Counted from the stretch's first letter, positions 24,690 to 34,163 are shown. The stretch is DNA of 64,000 nucleotides from GWE2-40-63 sp041664345 (GCA_041664345.1 JBAYKX010000010.1:1-64000), one strand, 5' to 3'. Notes: a model not told the origin generated them from the letters alone. Made by a program: numbers and translations.

Positions 24690-26018
24690 TTAATAAAGGT
24701 AATATTTCCTCGAAAGTTCCTTAAAGTTTTGGCATTCGCCGTTCCAAATAGTTCTAACTTTTTCAAAATTAAAATCTTTCATCATCGAAAGTCTTATGGA
24801 ATCAGTTCCGCACCCCATATCGAACATCCGGTACCGATTTTCATTTCCATTGAAAGGATTGAACTTTGGTTCAATTTTATGAGCTTCCTGCAAAAAAAAG
24901 AATTGAATTTCGGTGAGGTTTACTTTTTTAAAATCAGTAATATGAATCTGAACTCCTTGCAGTTCTTTGCCTTGCATCTCTTTATAATAAGGTTTGTAAT
25001 AGGTAGGTCGAAAAATCACTCCCGCAAGGTTTAATGCATTCATGGCGTTTGCCAATTGGTCGGCATCAATAGTTTCAGTAACCAAGGATTGAAAAGGCAG
25101 CGTATATCCAATACCAATCAACGTTGGATTAAGTTCACCTAGAATTCCGGTAGTTGCATAATAATAGGCAGTTTGCGAGTTGGGAATGTGAGGCGAAGTT
25201 GGAACCCAATGCAAACCGGTAGCGTCAAAGTCCATTTCCCTTGAATACCCTTGCATGGGAATTACCTGCAACTGGCATTTCTTTCCATTAGCCAGCAACC
25301 CTTCAAAATTCAGCAATCGGGCCAATTCACCACAAGTAAGCCCATATACATAAGGAATTTTAAATTGACTTACAAAAGAATAAAATCCATCATGCACCAA
25401 GGGTCCCTCAACTTTTTCGCAACCCAAGGGATTGGGGCGATCAAGGATAATAACCTCTTTGTTATAATCGGCGGCGGCTTCCATTACCAAGCCCATAGTA
25501 CTGATATAGGTATAGGACCGAACACCAATATCTTGAATGTCATAAATCATAACATCCACCAAATCCATGGCTTCGCGGTTAGGTTTTTTGTCTTTTCCGT
25601 ATAGCGAAAATACAGGCAATCCGGTTTTTTCATCGGTTTGATTGTTCACTTCATCTCCCGCTGAAAAATTACCACGCACTCCATGTTCCGGCCCAAAAAG
25701 TGCCACCAAATTTACGTTCTTACTTTCATGCAAAATATCCAGTGTTGATTTCAAATTTCGGTCCACACCGGTAGGATTGGTTACCAAACCCACTCTTTTT
25801 CCTTTCAACGCGGCAAAGTCAATTTGTTGCAGTACCTCAATCCCCAATTTGAATCCCGTGGTTTTTTGGTCATTTACCGATGGTTCTTCAACCACTTTTT
25901 CAACTTCAATCTCTGTTACCGGTTCCATAGGCATTTCATAAGTTACCTGCTTTGTTTTGCAGGATACCATTATAAAAATGCAAACGAAAAACTGTAAAAT
26001 ATATATTTTAAACCTCAT
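24690..26018 (-). CDS. namZ: Exo-beta-N-acetylmuramidase NamZ (DUF1343), lipoprotein
   Basis: 442 residues, DUF1343. A lipoprotein signal ends at Cys20 (FIMVSC). Family blocks are clear: GKRVGLVTNPTGVDR, LVALFGPEHGVRG, DVMIYDIQDIGVRSYTYI, ILDRPNPLG, GLTCGELARL, TGLHWVPTSPHIP. Characterised members in Bacillus and Tannerella remove terminal MurNAc from the non-reducing end of glycan chains. Being lipid-anchored it would act in the periplasm or at the outer membrane, giving free MurNAc for uptake and MurK/MurQ. An acidic linker (EPVTEIEVEKVVEEPSVND) joins lipid anchor to domain. Confidence 0.9.
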   Translation of the reverse strand: MRFKIYILQFFVCIFIMVSCKTKQVTYEMPMEPVTEIEVEKVVEEPSVNDQKTTGFKLGIEVLQQIDFAALKGKRVGLVTNPTGVDRNLKSTLDILHESKNVNLVALFGPEHGVRGNFSAGDEVNNQTDEKTGLPVFSLYGKDKKPNREAMDLVDVMIYDIQDIGVRSYTYISTMGLVMEAAADYNKEVIILDRPNPLGCEKVEGPLVHDGFYSFVSQFKIPYVYGLTCGELARLLNFEGLLANGKKCQLQVIPMQGYSREMDFDATGLHWVPTSPHIPNSQTAYYYATTGILGELNPTLIGIGYTLPFQSLVTETIDADQLANAMNALNLAGVIFRPTYYKPYYKEMQGKELQGVQIHITDFKKVNLTEIQFFFLQEAHKIEPKFNPFNGNENRYRMFDMGCGTDSIRLSMMKDFNFEKVRTIWNGECQNFKELSRKYYLY

Positions 26019-26059
26019 GAAATAGTATTTATAAAAGCCAAACTAAAAATGCAAAATAG

Positions 26060-26752
26060 CTAAATCCATCCATTTATTTTATAATAAGCAATGGCACAAT
26101 ATTCCCTTAAAACCAAAAGTTCGTAATTCAGATAACTCCATATATTATACCTTAAGGAAAGACCAATTTTTTCATCACCTTTTGAGTCAATAAGTTTTTC
26201 CTCTTCAATAGGTTTCTCAAATGCAGGTAAGCCAGCAATTTTTGTAAAACCAACTTTTTTAAATGCATGTATGGAACGATACATGTGTTCCGGAGTAGTT
26301 ATTATTAGCAGCGAAAGTTGTTTGCCATCATTCAGCATGGATGCAATATTTACCGCCTGTGATCGGGTATTAAAGCCGAGCGGTTCAAATTTTATGCGTA
26401 AAGAATCAATTCCTTTGACTATAAGCTCATTTGCCATTAATTGCAAAGGATATAAACTATCCGAACCACTATAAGGCATAGCTATAATAATATCGGCCTT
26501 TTTATACTTTTTTGCAGCTGCCGAAGCATAAAAGGTTTTTATTAATCCATTTTGACTGGGCATACCGGTACCGCCCAAAACAACAATAATATTAGGAATT
26601 TCTGTTGTGTTGCTATGTACCATTCCCAATTTATAATAGGCATTAAAAGGAATATCGGTAAAACTTAGGGCTAAAAAGATTAATGAAATGATGCCAAAGA
26701 ACCCCAATATCCCCTTACTAACCGCTAACAGTATCGATTTAAAATTTGTCAT
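26060..26752 (-). CDS. YdcF/SanA-type DUF218 protein
   Basis: 230 residues with one N-terminal membrane anchor (GILGFFGIISLIFLAL). The DUF218 fold shows PNIIVVLGGTGMPS, then the SRSQA-type signature as FNTRSQAVNIASML, and LLIITTPEHMYRSIHAFKKVG. Members such as ElyC and SanA affect envelope or undecaprenyl-phosphate metabolism, but no reaction is firmly assigned. It lies 41 bases upstream of namZ on the same strand, so it may belong to the salvage operon. Confidence 0.8.
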   Translation of the reverse strand: MTNFKSILLAVSKGILGFFGIISLIFLALSFTDIPFNAYYKLGMVHSNTTEIPNIIVVLGGTGMPSQNGLIKTFYASAAAKKYKKADIIIAMPYSGSDSLYPLQLMANELIVKGIDSLRIKFEPLGFNTRSQAVNIASMLNDGKQLSLLIITTPEHMYRSIHAFKKVGFTKIAGLPAFEKPIEEEKLIDSKGDEKIGLSLRYNIWSYLNYELLVLREYCAIAYYKINGWI

Positions 26753-26822
26753 AATTCATCAACAATACACTTACTATTTTTATCTGATTATTGCTCTTTT
26801 CCCAATACCAGCACTTTCCGTT

Positions 26823-27485
26823 TTAACCTATGTTGCTGTATGATTCTCCAAATACAGTGATGAAATTTCCGTATATAGCTTCTTTCAATTCAGCCATGCT
26901 AATATGGCGCAAATCGGCCGCTTTTTCGTAAATGGTTTCAATTTTTTCGTCGGAATCATCGGTTTCCAGGAAAATCTTTTCAATTGGATAAGAAGCAAAT
27001 ACAGCTTGAACTTTGGGGTTTATCAGCAATGCCTTTCCAAATGAAAGGTAATTTCCTTCGAGCCTGATTTGTTGCGCTGTATGCAAATTGGCGGTAAACC
27101 CATGATAAATCCATGGCGTTTTTGCTTTTGTTTGTTTACGGATTTCCGATAAATCGGCCCACGCCTTTACACAATGGATGATGATTGGCATTTGGAATTG
27201 TTCCGACAATAAAACCTGTTCGTTAAAAACCTGCTTTTGCAATTCAACTTCGGTTTGTATCACCCTATCGACGCCAGCTTCACCAATTGCCATTATTTTT
27301 TTTTCATTTATTAATGTTGCAATCTGTTCAAGGTAATTTTCTAAATCGGTAGTGGCAATATTCCATGGGTGCAAACCAAAACTGTAACACCAGCGTGGTT
27401 CCCAATCATTTTTAGTTGCCAAATCGATAAGCTCAATATTTTGGTATTCCGGCCGATGGGTATGAATGTTTACATAAGGTATCAT
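26823..27485 (-). CDS. TatD-family metal-dependent hydrolase
   Basis: 220 residues, shorter than the usual 255-265. The metal-binding N-terminal H-x-H is NIHTHRP (His8, His10), followed by FGLHPWN, AIGEAGVD, IIHCVKAW, YHGFTANL and FLETDDSD, all expected TatD strands. Members are 3'-5' DNA exonucleases or deacylases; this short form is common in Bacteroidota and its substrate is not established. It precedes the YdcF gene on the same strand with a 70-base gap. Confidence 0.87.
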   Translation of the reverse strand: MIPYVNIHTHRPEYQNIELIDLATKNDWEPRWCYSFGLHPWNIATTDLENYLEQIATLINEKKIMAIGEAGVDRVIQTEVELQKQVFNEQVLLSEQFQMPIIIHCVKAWADLSEIRKQTKAKTPWIYHGFTANLHTAQQIRLEGNYLSFGKALLINPKVQAVFASYPIEKIFLETDDSDEKIETIYEKAADLRHISMAELKEAIYGNFITVFGESYSNIG

Positions 27486-27535
27486 GCAACGAATTTAGTC
27501 ATTTAAAAGCAACCTTATGGCAGTAAAATTATCTG

Positions 27536-27561
27536 TTGTGTAATAATTTTACTTATTTTTG
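27536..27561 (+). promoter_or_regulatory. Possible Bacteroidota-type promoter (-7 TATTTTTG)
   Basis: TATTTTTG (27554-27561) fits the -7 consensus TAnnTTTG, with TTG at 27536-27538 as a partial -33 element at slightly short spacing. It is 65 bases before the DUF6588 start. Confidence 0.35.
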
Positions 27562-27625
27562 ATTCCACCAATAAACAATAGTACCTTAATTTCAGTTATT
27601 ACTAAACATTTAAAATTAAAATACC

Positions 27626-28747
27626 ATGAAGAAAATTCTTACCATCAGTTTATTAGTATTGGTTTTGGGTAGCCAAAGTATGAAAGCCCAAAATCTAAGC
27701 AGCTTTAGCCTTAGTCAATTGAATCCTTATGTAAATGCCTACACTGAACCATTTGCAGTAGCTATGCCTATTGGTTTAAGTGGAGGTTGGGCGCATACGG
27801 CAAAAGTGCATAGTACCTTGGGTTTCGATGTTACTTTTAGTACATCGGTAATTATGATACCTTCAAGTGCGGGAACAGTAAAGGCCAGCAGTATCAATAT
27901 GCCTAACAATATCCAATTTTCGGATCCTACCGCTGATGTTCCCACCATCCGTGGAAACAAAGATTTAGTCCAACCAAACATCTCAATCCCTTTAAGCGTG
28001 GGTGAAGAAGGTACGCCGAATTATTATACCAGTTCAATAGCATTTCCTGCTTTTAAAGGACTGGGCATGGGGTTGAGCGCTTCGGCAGCTATTCAGGCAG
28101 CAGTAGGTTTACCAAAAGGCACCGAAGTTATAATCCGCTTTATTCCCAATTTGGCCAATACTGCCAATAAATTAATCCCTGATGGAGTAGATGTAAAAAT
28201 GGAAAAAACCAATATGTGGGGATTAGGTGTAAAACACGATATAAAACAATGGATTCCTGTACTTAGCAAAGTACCTTTTTTACAAATTTCGGGCTTGGTT
28301 GGCTACACTAAATTTCAAACTGGCTTTTCGGGTGGTGCATTAGCTATTACCCCCAATGTATTAAGTATAACAAATGGTACGTTAGCCAATAACACAGCCC
28401 TGTGGGACGACCAAAAATTCTTGATGGAAGCTTCATCGTTTACCGGTTCATTATTGGTTGGTGCCAGTATCCCGGTTTTTCAACCGTTTATAGGTATTGG
28501 TTTCAATTCGGGTAAATTTGAAAGCGGGTTTTATGGAACCTATCCTGTTGTTGATATAAATAGTACAAATGGTAATTTGGAGGTTAACAAATCGGAGAAA
28601 GATCCTTTGGTAATAGAAAACAAAACCACCAATTTTAATTTTCAAGCGGGAGCCCGCATAAAATTAGGCCCAATTGTTTTCCATTATGCCATAGCTATGC
28701 AAAAATACACCATGCATACCTTTGGTTTTGCTGTGACACTTCGTTAA
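27626..28747 (+). CDS. DUF6588-family secreted protein
   Basis: 373 residues with a clear signal peptide (ILTISLLVLVLGSQSMKAQ). The body is beta-rich with alternating polar/hydrophobic strands and ends in a terminal aromatic-rich strand (HTFGFAVTLR), which suggests an outer-membrane barrel. It fits the DUF6588 family of Bacteroidota, whose function is unknown. It is alone between promoter and terminator. Confidence 0.7.
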   Translation: MKKILTISLLVLVLGSQSMKAQNLSSFSLSQLNPYVNAYTEPFAVAMPIGLSGGWAHTAKVHSTLGFDVTFSTSVIMIPSSAGTVKASSINMPNNIQFSDPTADVPTIRGNKDLVQPNISIPLSVGEEGTPNYYTSSIAFPAFKGLGMGLSASAAIQAAVGLPKGTEVIIRFIPNLANTANKLIPDGVDVKMEKTNMWGLGVKHDIKQWIPVLSKVPFLQISGLVGYTKFQTGFSGGALAITPNVLSITNGTLANNTALWDDQKFLMEASSFTGSLLVGASIPVFQPFIGIGFNSGKFESGFYGTYPVVDINSTNGNLEVNKSEKDPLVIENKTTNFNFQAGARIKLGPIVFHYAIAMQKYTMHTFGFAVTLR

Positions 28748-28768
28748 ACAATGATTCAACATAGAATT

Positions 28769-28793
28769 TAACCCGGCTAAGTCCGGGTTTTTT
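28769..28793 (+). terminator. Rho-independent terminator after the DUF6588 gene
   Basis: Stem AACCCGG / TCCGGGTT (loop CTAAG) followed by seven T's. Confidence 0.85.
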
Positions 28794-29668
28794 TATGCCA
28801 AAAACTGCTGAACAACCAATAAAGTCATTATTAAAATAAGGAAGATATTAATAGCAATAAAGGCTGCCCTAAAGTTTACCTTCTCGGGGTTTTTATACAA
28901 GCTTTGGTAGGTGTAATAAATATAAACAACCGTGAAAACCCCAAGCAATATTTTTAAGGAGAACAAAAACACCATATTGAACACCGGCAGTAATAGCGCA
29001 GAAACCCCGGTGGTAAGCATCCAAATAAAGGTAATGCTTTTGAGCTGTTTCTGATTCCAGATGGCCGTAACCGAAGGCAAACCTGCTTTGGTATATTCTT
29101 GTCCGTATTTCAATAATATCAGCCAAAAGTGGGGAATTTGCCAAACAAAAAAGAACAAGGCCAAAAGCACAATTTTAGGATGCCACAAATCACCGCCAGC
29201 AGCCGTCCAACCCATTATGGGAGGCAATGCTCCACATACGCCACCCGGAATAACTGCAAATGCCGAAATACGCGTTAGGGGAGTATAAATGGCATTGTAC
29301 CAAAGCACATTTATAAAACCGAGCAAAGTGGTGACGGGTGTGGTAAAGAACCAAAGCACCAAAAATCCGGCTACCAATAACACCGAAACACCCCATAAAG
29401 ATTGCTGTTCTGAAATTAATCCCATGGGAATTGGGCGTTTATTGGTACGGGGCATTTTACTGTCCACTTGCCGCTCCTGGTACTGGTTCAAGGCGGCAAC
29501 ACCGGTAGCCAGCAATAAGGTGCCGATAAAAACACCCACTAAACTGGAAGTGAACCCGGTACCAAACATAAAATATCCGGCAACTGGTGAAAGGGCCACC
29601 GCAAAAGAAAGCTTGAACTTTGTAAGTTCAAGCCAGTTGTTAATTGAAAAAGTATTGGGGTTTTTCAA
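28793..29668 (-). CDS. ctaB: Protoheme IX farnesyltransferase (heme O synthase)
   Basis: 291 residues, a UbiA-superfamily membrane prenyltransferase with about eight helices. The first Asp-rich motif is present as NQYQERQVDSKMPRTNKRPI; the second conserved region is YTPLTRISAFAVIPGGVCGALPP. It adds a farnesyl group to heme B for the neighbouring oxidase. It starts 4 bases past the subunit II stop and is the last gene of the respiratory block. Confidence 0.93.
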   Translation of the reverse strand: MKNPNTFSINNWLELTKFKLSFAVALSPVAGYFMFGTGFTSSLVGVFIGTLLLATGVAALNQYQERQVDSKMPRTNKRPIPMGLISEQQSLWGVSVLLVAGFLVLWFFTTPVTTLLGFINVLWYNAIYTPLTRISAFAVIPGGVCGALPPIMGWTAAGGDLWHPKIVLLALFFFVWQIPHFWLILLKYGQEYTKAGLPSVTAIWNQKQLKSITFIWMLTTGVSALLLPVFNMVFLFSLKILLGVFTVVYIYYTYQSLYKNPEKVNFRAAFIAINIFLILIMTLLVVQQFLA

Positions 29669-29672
29669 AATA

Positions 29673-30602
29673 TTATTTTATAGTTTTCAGGTAATTGGCA
29701 ATATCGGTTATCTGTTCATCGGTGAGCAGCTTAGTGTAGCTTTGCATTACATTGGCCGGATAACCTTTAACCACTTCGGCATTCGGTTCTTTAATCGAAT
29801 TTATTATATATTTTTCATCGGCCATAACTGATTTCTCAACGCCTTCAACTAATACCGTTCTCGAGGTTCCAAAAATACCTTGAAACGATGGACCAACCAG
29901 TTTTGAACCATCTAACGAATGACAACCAATACAGGCATTGGCCCTCAGTATTTCCAATCCCTTGATGGTACTGGAATCAACCGGAGTAAAATCGGCCAAC
30001 CAGGTATCAAAATTTTCTTGCTTCATTACAATGGCCTTTGCACCCATAAAAGAGTGCCTCAACCCACAATATTCGGTACACATAACTTCATATTCCCCTT
30101 CCAATTGAGGAATAAACCACAGGTAATTATCCTTTTGTGGAACGGCATCTTCTTTTACCCTAAACGATGGAATGTAGAGGCTATGAACCACATCGAGCGA
30201 TGTTAGATTCAGCTTTATGGGTTTATCAATCGGTAAGTATAAATCTTTTGACACTTTGCCGTTTTCGTATTCAAAGTCCCAATCCCACATATAAGCTATA
30301 ACTTTAATATTCATCGCATCTGCGGGAACTTCACGCATTTTGGCATACCCACGGTATCCATAAAAAAACATTACCATAACAAGGACTAACGGTATCACCG
30401 TCCAAATGATTTCTAGTGTATTGTTCCCCTCAATTTGGGTGGCTTTTGGATTTCGCTTTTTGTCATACCTAATAATGAAATAAATCATCACGGCGGTAAT
30501 CCCAATTAAAAAGAAAAGCGATATCCCAAAAATTACAACGAAGGAGCGGTCGACCCCTTCCACCATATTCGATGCCCCTGAAAATATCTGTAAAAAATTC
30601 AT
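29673..30602 (-). CDS. coxB: Cytochrome c oxidase subunit II with fused cytochrome c
   Basis: 309 residues. Two N-terminal membrane helices precede the cupredoxin domain, whose CuA ligands lie in CTEYCGLRHSFM (C-x3-C-x3-H-x2-M). A C-terminal cytochrome c domain follows with NACIGCHSLDG (heme C-x2-C-H) and a Met ligand candidate in PANVMQSY. It accepts electrons from the cytochrome c encoded upstream and passes them to subunit I. The cytochrome fusion is the caa3 pattern. Confidence 0.93.
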   Translation of the reverse strand: MNFLQIFSGASNMVEGVDRSFVVIFGISLFFLIGITAVMIYFIIRYDKKRNPKATQIEGNNTLEIIWTVIPLVLVMVMFFYGYRGYAKMREVPADAMNIKVIAYMWDWDFEYENGKVSKDLYLPIDKPIKLNLTSLDVVHSLYIPSFRVKEDAVPQKDNYLWFIPQLEGEYEVMCTEYCGLRHSFMGAKAIVMKQENFDTWLADFTPVDSSTIKGLEILRANACIGCHSLDGSKLVGPSFQGIFGTSRTVLVEGVEKSVMADEKYIINSIKEPNAEVVKGYPANVMQSYTKLLTDEQITDIANYLKTIK

Positions 30603-30612
30603 AGCTAACTAG

Positions 30613-30915
30613 TTATCTGAATGCGTAATCAAAGAAAGTAATAACAATTATTAACACATATAACAATAAAACACCCAACACCATATATCGGAAAATAGGT
30701 GTTTCATTCTTTAAATGCATAAACCAAGTAATAACAATTCCTCCTTTTACACAAGCAATTATTAACGCTACTGCTACCGTAAAAGCCCCTAAATGAAATC
30801 CGGTAACGGAAATGGTTATAAAGGTTAGGAAAAGCAGACCTACCAGCACTTTTAACATGGTGCTGTAAGGAGTTATATGATTCTCCTGATTCTCGTGATG
30901 TTCGTGGTTTTCCAT
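30613..30915 (-). CDS. coxD: Cytochrome c oxidase subunit IV
   Basis: 100 residues with a His-rich N-terminus (HEHHENQENH) and three membrane helices, of which MLKVLVGLLFLTFITISVTG and the IACVKGGIVITWFMHLK segment match the caa3-type subunit IV family. It packs beside subunits I and III. It lies between subunit III (6-base gap) and subunit II (10-base gap). Confidence 0.85.
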   Translation of the reverse strand: MENHEHHENQENHITPYSTMLKVLVGLLFLTFITISVTGFHLGAFTVAVALIIACVKGGIVITWFMHLKNETPIFRYMVLGVLLLYVLIIVITFFDYAFR

Positions 30916-30921
30916 ATCTTT

Positions 30922-31518
30922 TTAGGTAATTAGGTACAACAACGGGAACAGGAATATCCAAATTAAATCGACTAGGTGCCAGTATAAAGCCCCGTTTTCC
31001 AATAAAACAAAATCGTGGGCATTAATGCTTTCCGATTTTATTTTAACCATAACAACGGTGAGAATTATCATCCCGACAATAATATGAAACACATGCAAGC
31101 CGGTCATGAAATAATACAAACCAAAAAACAGCAGTTCGCCCTGTTCCATTTTTAACAAGAGCTCAGAACCGGGATAAATACCTAAATGGATTTTGTGTCC
31201 CCATTCAAAATATTTATTTATCAAAAAAAGGAACGCCATAAAAATGGTTATTCCCACCAACCACAAGGCCAATTTTTTATTCCCTTTTTGAACAGCTGTA
31301 ATCGACATGGCTGCGGTAGCACTGCTTATTAGAAGTATTACGGTATTCAAAGCACCCAAAAAGGCATTTAACTCGTGGGCAGCCGTATGAAAATCGGCAG
31401 AATATTTGTTCCGGAATATGGCGTAAACCAAAAAAAGACCGCCAAAAAGGAGCAATTAAGTAAAAATGAAAATCCACATCCCCATCCTTGATCCTATATC
31501 ATCTCTATGTTCATCCAT
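30922..31518 (-). pseudogene. coxC: Cytochrome c oxidase subunit III, interrupted by an in-frame TAA
   Basis: The coding frame starts at an ATG at 31518 (MDEHRDDIGSRMGMWIFIFT), meets TAA at 31456-31458, and continues without shift as LLLFGGLFLVYAIFR to 30922 (198 residues in all). Family members read TE or SE at this position, the membrane-buried Glu near the N-terminus of subunit III, so GAA to TAA is the simplest change. The remainder is normal: TVILLISSATAAMS, FEWGHKI, YYFMTGLHVFHIIVGMI, YWHLVDLIWIFLFP. If real, only a form restarted at TTG 31455 and lacking the first helix could be made. A sequencing error is the alternative. Confidence 0.88.
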
Positions 31519-31540
31519 AGGTTTTTTATTTAATTGATAA

Positions 31541-33142
31541 CTAATCAAACGTATATGGATTCTTTGTTATAGTTGGAATCTCATCAAAATTTTCTACCGG
31601 TGGCGGCGATGGAACCGTCCATTCCAAAGTTACCCCTCCCCAAGGGTTTATTCCCACCGGTGTTCCATGTTTATTGGTCCGTAACAGATTGGCTATCATT
31701 AAACCGATGCCGGTAAGAAGAATAAGCGCCCCAATGGATGAAATAAGGTGCCCCAAATGAAATTGGGGCAGATAATCGAAATACCTGCGGGGCATTCCTT
31801 GAATTCCAATTACAAATAAAGGGAAATAAAGAACATTGAACCCAACAAAAGTTACCAACCAAGCCACATTCGCACGGAATTCGTTGTACATTTTACCGAA
31901 CATTTTTGGCCACCAATAATGAATAGCCGCAAAAAATGCAAACCCCATTCCCCCAAAAATTATATAATGAAAATGGGCTACCACAAATGCCGTATCATGA
32001 ACATGCACATCGGATGCCAATGAACCCAAAACCAAACCAGTTAATCCACCAATCATAAAAAGGAATATAAAAGATGCAGCATAAAGAAAAGGGGTGCGCA
32101 GGTCAATAGAACCTTTATACATTGTTGAAACCCAGTTAAAAACCTTTATGGCACTGGGAATTGCTACTATAAACGTTAAAAAGGAAAAAAACCAACGGGC
32201 GGTTCCGCTCATGCCCGATGTGTACATGTGGTGGCCCCAAACAAAATAACCTACTCCGGCAATGGCTAAACTCGAAAGTGCAATAGCCTTGTAGCCAAAT
32301 ATCGTTTTTTTCACGAACGTGGGAATTATTTCCGATATTACTCCCATGGCTGGCAGAATCATGATATAAACCGCCGGATGCGGATAAATCCAGAATAAAT
32401 GTTGATACAGAATGGGGTCGCCGCCCAACGCCGGATCGAAAAAACCAATCTGGAACCACCGTTCAGCCACAATCATCATTAAGGTAATGCCAACGATGGG
32501 AGTTGCCAAAACCTGAATCCAGGCAGTCGCATAAAGCGACCAGGGAAACAATGGCATTCGGAACCAAGTCATTCCCGGAGCCCGCATACGGTGAATGGTG
32601 ACAATGAAATTCAGCCCGGTTAAAATGGATGAAAAACCCAGCACAAAAGCTGCAAAAACTGCCGGTATTACATTGGTACTGCTATCGGTTGAATAGGGAG
32701 CATAAAAAGTCCATCCGGTATCGGGTGCACCGGTTCCGGCAAATTGGGAATAAACTGCCAAACAAGCCCCGGTCATATAGAGGTACCACGATAGAAGGTT
32801 TAATTTCGGAAATGCCACATCGCGGGCGCCAATCATAATGGGTAGAAAAAAGTTCCCAAATACAGCACCTAAACCGGGAATCACTACCATAAAAATCATG
32901 ATGATCCCATGAACGGTAAATAACCCATTATAGGTTTGGGCATCCATCACTGTTTCACCGGGAGCAGCCAACTCAAGGCGCATCAATCTGCCCAATAATC
33001 CCCCAACTAAAAAGAATGTAGTAATGGAGATTAAATATAAAATTCCAATCCGTTTGTGATCGGTAGAGAGTATCCAGGCAAAAATCCCCTTTCTCCCTTG
33101 TGTATCTTCAAGAAAATTCAAATGACTTTTTTGGGTTTCCAT
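31541..33142 (-). CDS. coxA: Cytochrome c oxidase subunit I
   Basis: 533 residues, about 12 membrane helices. The heme-copper core is intact: TVHGIIMIFMVV (heme a ligand His), FWIYPHPAVYIMILPAMG (CuB/cross-linked region with H-P-x-V-Y), WGHHMYTSG (two CuB His), and HVHDTAFVVAHFHYIIFGG (heme a3 and a ligands). The PEVY-type motif is PAVY here, with Ala in place of the D/K-channel Glu, so proton entry may differ from the A1 type. It reduces oxygen to water at the inner membrane. Confidence 0.95.
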   Translation of the reverse strand: METQKSHLNFLEDTQGRKGIFAWILSTDHKRIGILYLISITTFFLVGGLLGRLMRLELAAPGETVMDAQTYNGLFTVHGIIMIFMVVIPGLGAVFGNFFLPIMIGARDVAFPKLNLLSWYLYMTGACLAVYSQFAGTGAPDTGWTFYAPYSTDSSTNVIPAVFAAFVLGFSSILTGLNFIVTIHRMRAPGMTWFRMPLFPWSLYATAWIQVLATPIVGITLMMIVAERWFQIGFFDPALGGDPILYQHLFWIYPHPAVYIMILPAMGVISEIIPTFVKKTIFGYKAIALSSLAIAGVGYFVWGHHMYTSGMSGTARWFFSFLTFIVAIPSAIKVFNWVSTMYKGSIDLRTPFLYAASFIFLFMIGGLTGLVLGSLASDVHVHDTAFVVAHFHYIIFGGMGFAFFAAIHYWWPKMFGKMYNEFRANVAWLVTFVGFNVLYFPLFVIGIQGMPRRYFDYLPQFHLGHLISSIGALILLTGIGLMIANLLRTNKHGTPVGINPWGGVTLEWTVPSPPPVENFDEIPTITKNPYTFD

Positions 33143-33154
33143 ATAGAGCTATTA

Positions 33155-33931
33155 TTATGTTTGTTTACTTTTCTTTCGTTTTATAACCAATACCAAGAAT
33201 AAAACCAGAGCAAAAAAGATAATGATGGTTGCACTAATTTTTGTAATCTGAAGTTTATATTTCTGTCCTTGCGGGTCGTAGCTGAAACAATATTCCAAAA
33301 CCCGATTTATGGTTGGTCGCGACAGCCCTTGGGAGGCTTCCGATACGGCCATTTTGAAATCGAACGGCAAAAAATAGGTACCGTACAGATAGCGGGTAAG
33401 CTTCCCGTTGGGGCTTACCAACATAATGGCAGAGGGATGCAAATAATCGACTCCCACTTTTTTTACTTTAAACCCAACCGCATTTAAAATGGCATTTACA
33501 TTGGCACTATCGCCCACCAGGTAATTCCAGTGCATACTATTTGATTCGTTAACATTGGTGGAAAAGTTCCTCTTTTTATCAACCGCCTTTGCCGGAGAAT
33601 CGCCCGGATTGAAACTTATGGTAACCACATCGTATTGCACTCCCAATACCATATAGGTTTTCCCAACTACATTGTTCAACCCATCCAAAAGCGGGTTGCA
33701 CAGCCCCGGACAATCGAAGTAAACAAATGAAAGAACGGTAGGCTTGTTAATGAAATTGCCCAGTTTAACCAATTCGCCTTTTTCATTATAGAATGTTAAA
33801 TTCAAAGGAATGGTATCATCTAAATGTTCAAAAAGACCTACTTCGGGCTGCTTTGAGCCCGCAAACTGACCGTATGCTAACGATATTGTCAGAAGTAAAA
33901 TCGGAAGCAATAAAAATTTAAGTAACCTCAT
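33155..33931 (-). CDS. SCO1/SenC-family copper chaperone
   Basis: About 258 residues from the ATG at 33931, which opens a signal peptide (LLKFLLLPILLLTISLAYG). The thioredoxin-like SCO domain carries the copper-binding FDCPGLCNPLL (C-x3-C) and a distal His in YLHPSAIML. A C-terminal membrane helix follows (ATIIIFFALVLFLVLVI). It delivers copper to the CuA site of subunit II. An upstream extension to 34024 is possible but poorly supported. It stands right before subunit I. Confidence 0.88.
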   Translation of the reverse strand: MRLLKFLLLPILLLTISLAYGQFAGSKQPEVGLFEHLDDTIPLNLTFYNEKGELVKLGNFINKPTVLSFVYFDCPGLCNPLLDGLNNVVGKTYMVLGVQYDVVTISFNPGDSPAKAVDKKRNFSTNVNESNSMHWNYLVGDSANVNAILNAVGFKVKKVGVDYLHPSAIMLVSPNGKLTRYLYGTYFLPFDFKMAVSEASQGLSRPTINRVLEYCFSYDPQGQKYKLQITKISATIIIFFALVLFLVLVIKRKKSKQT

Positions 33932-34041
33932 AACTTTATGTATATAACGCAATTCATTAAAATTTATAACTATCGGCGCATGCTTCATTTGCATCAAAAT
34001 AAGGCAAAATAGTGCGCCGATCATTTCTCTGCACCATTATT

Positions 34042-34087
34042 CCCGGTGCGTTGCACCGGGTTTTATTCTTTTAGCCTTTCAGGCTAA
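34042..34087. repeat. Pair of spacer hairpins
   Basis: CCCGGTGC-GTT-GCACCGGG (34042-34060) is followed by TTTTATTC and TTAGCC-TTTCA-GGCTAA (34071-34087). This double palindrome is a familiar spacer repeat of Bacteroidota. It sits in the 232-base gap between the cytochrome c gene and the SCO gene, and may terminate or attenuate transcription between quinol module and oxidase. Confidence 0.65.
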
Positions 34088-34163
34088 ATTTCAATTAATC
34101 AACTTAGGCTCTAATAATTCCAAATGACTAATTTAAAATCTTATTAAAATGTTTAATCTCTAA

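Noticed and set aside
24654..25034. A plus-strand frame following the AmpG-like gene
   Set aside because: It overlaps the C-terminal half of namZ in antisense and has no protein-like character.
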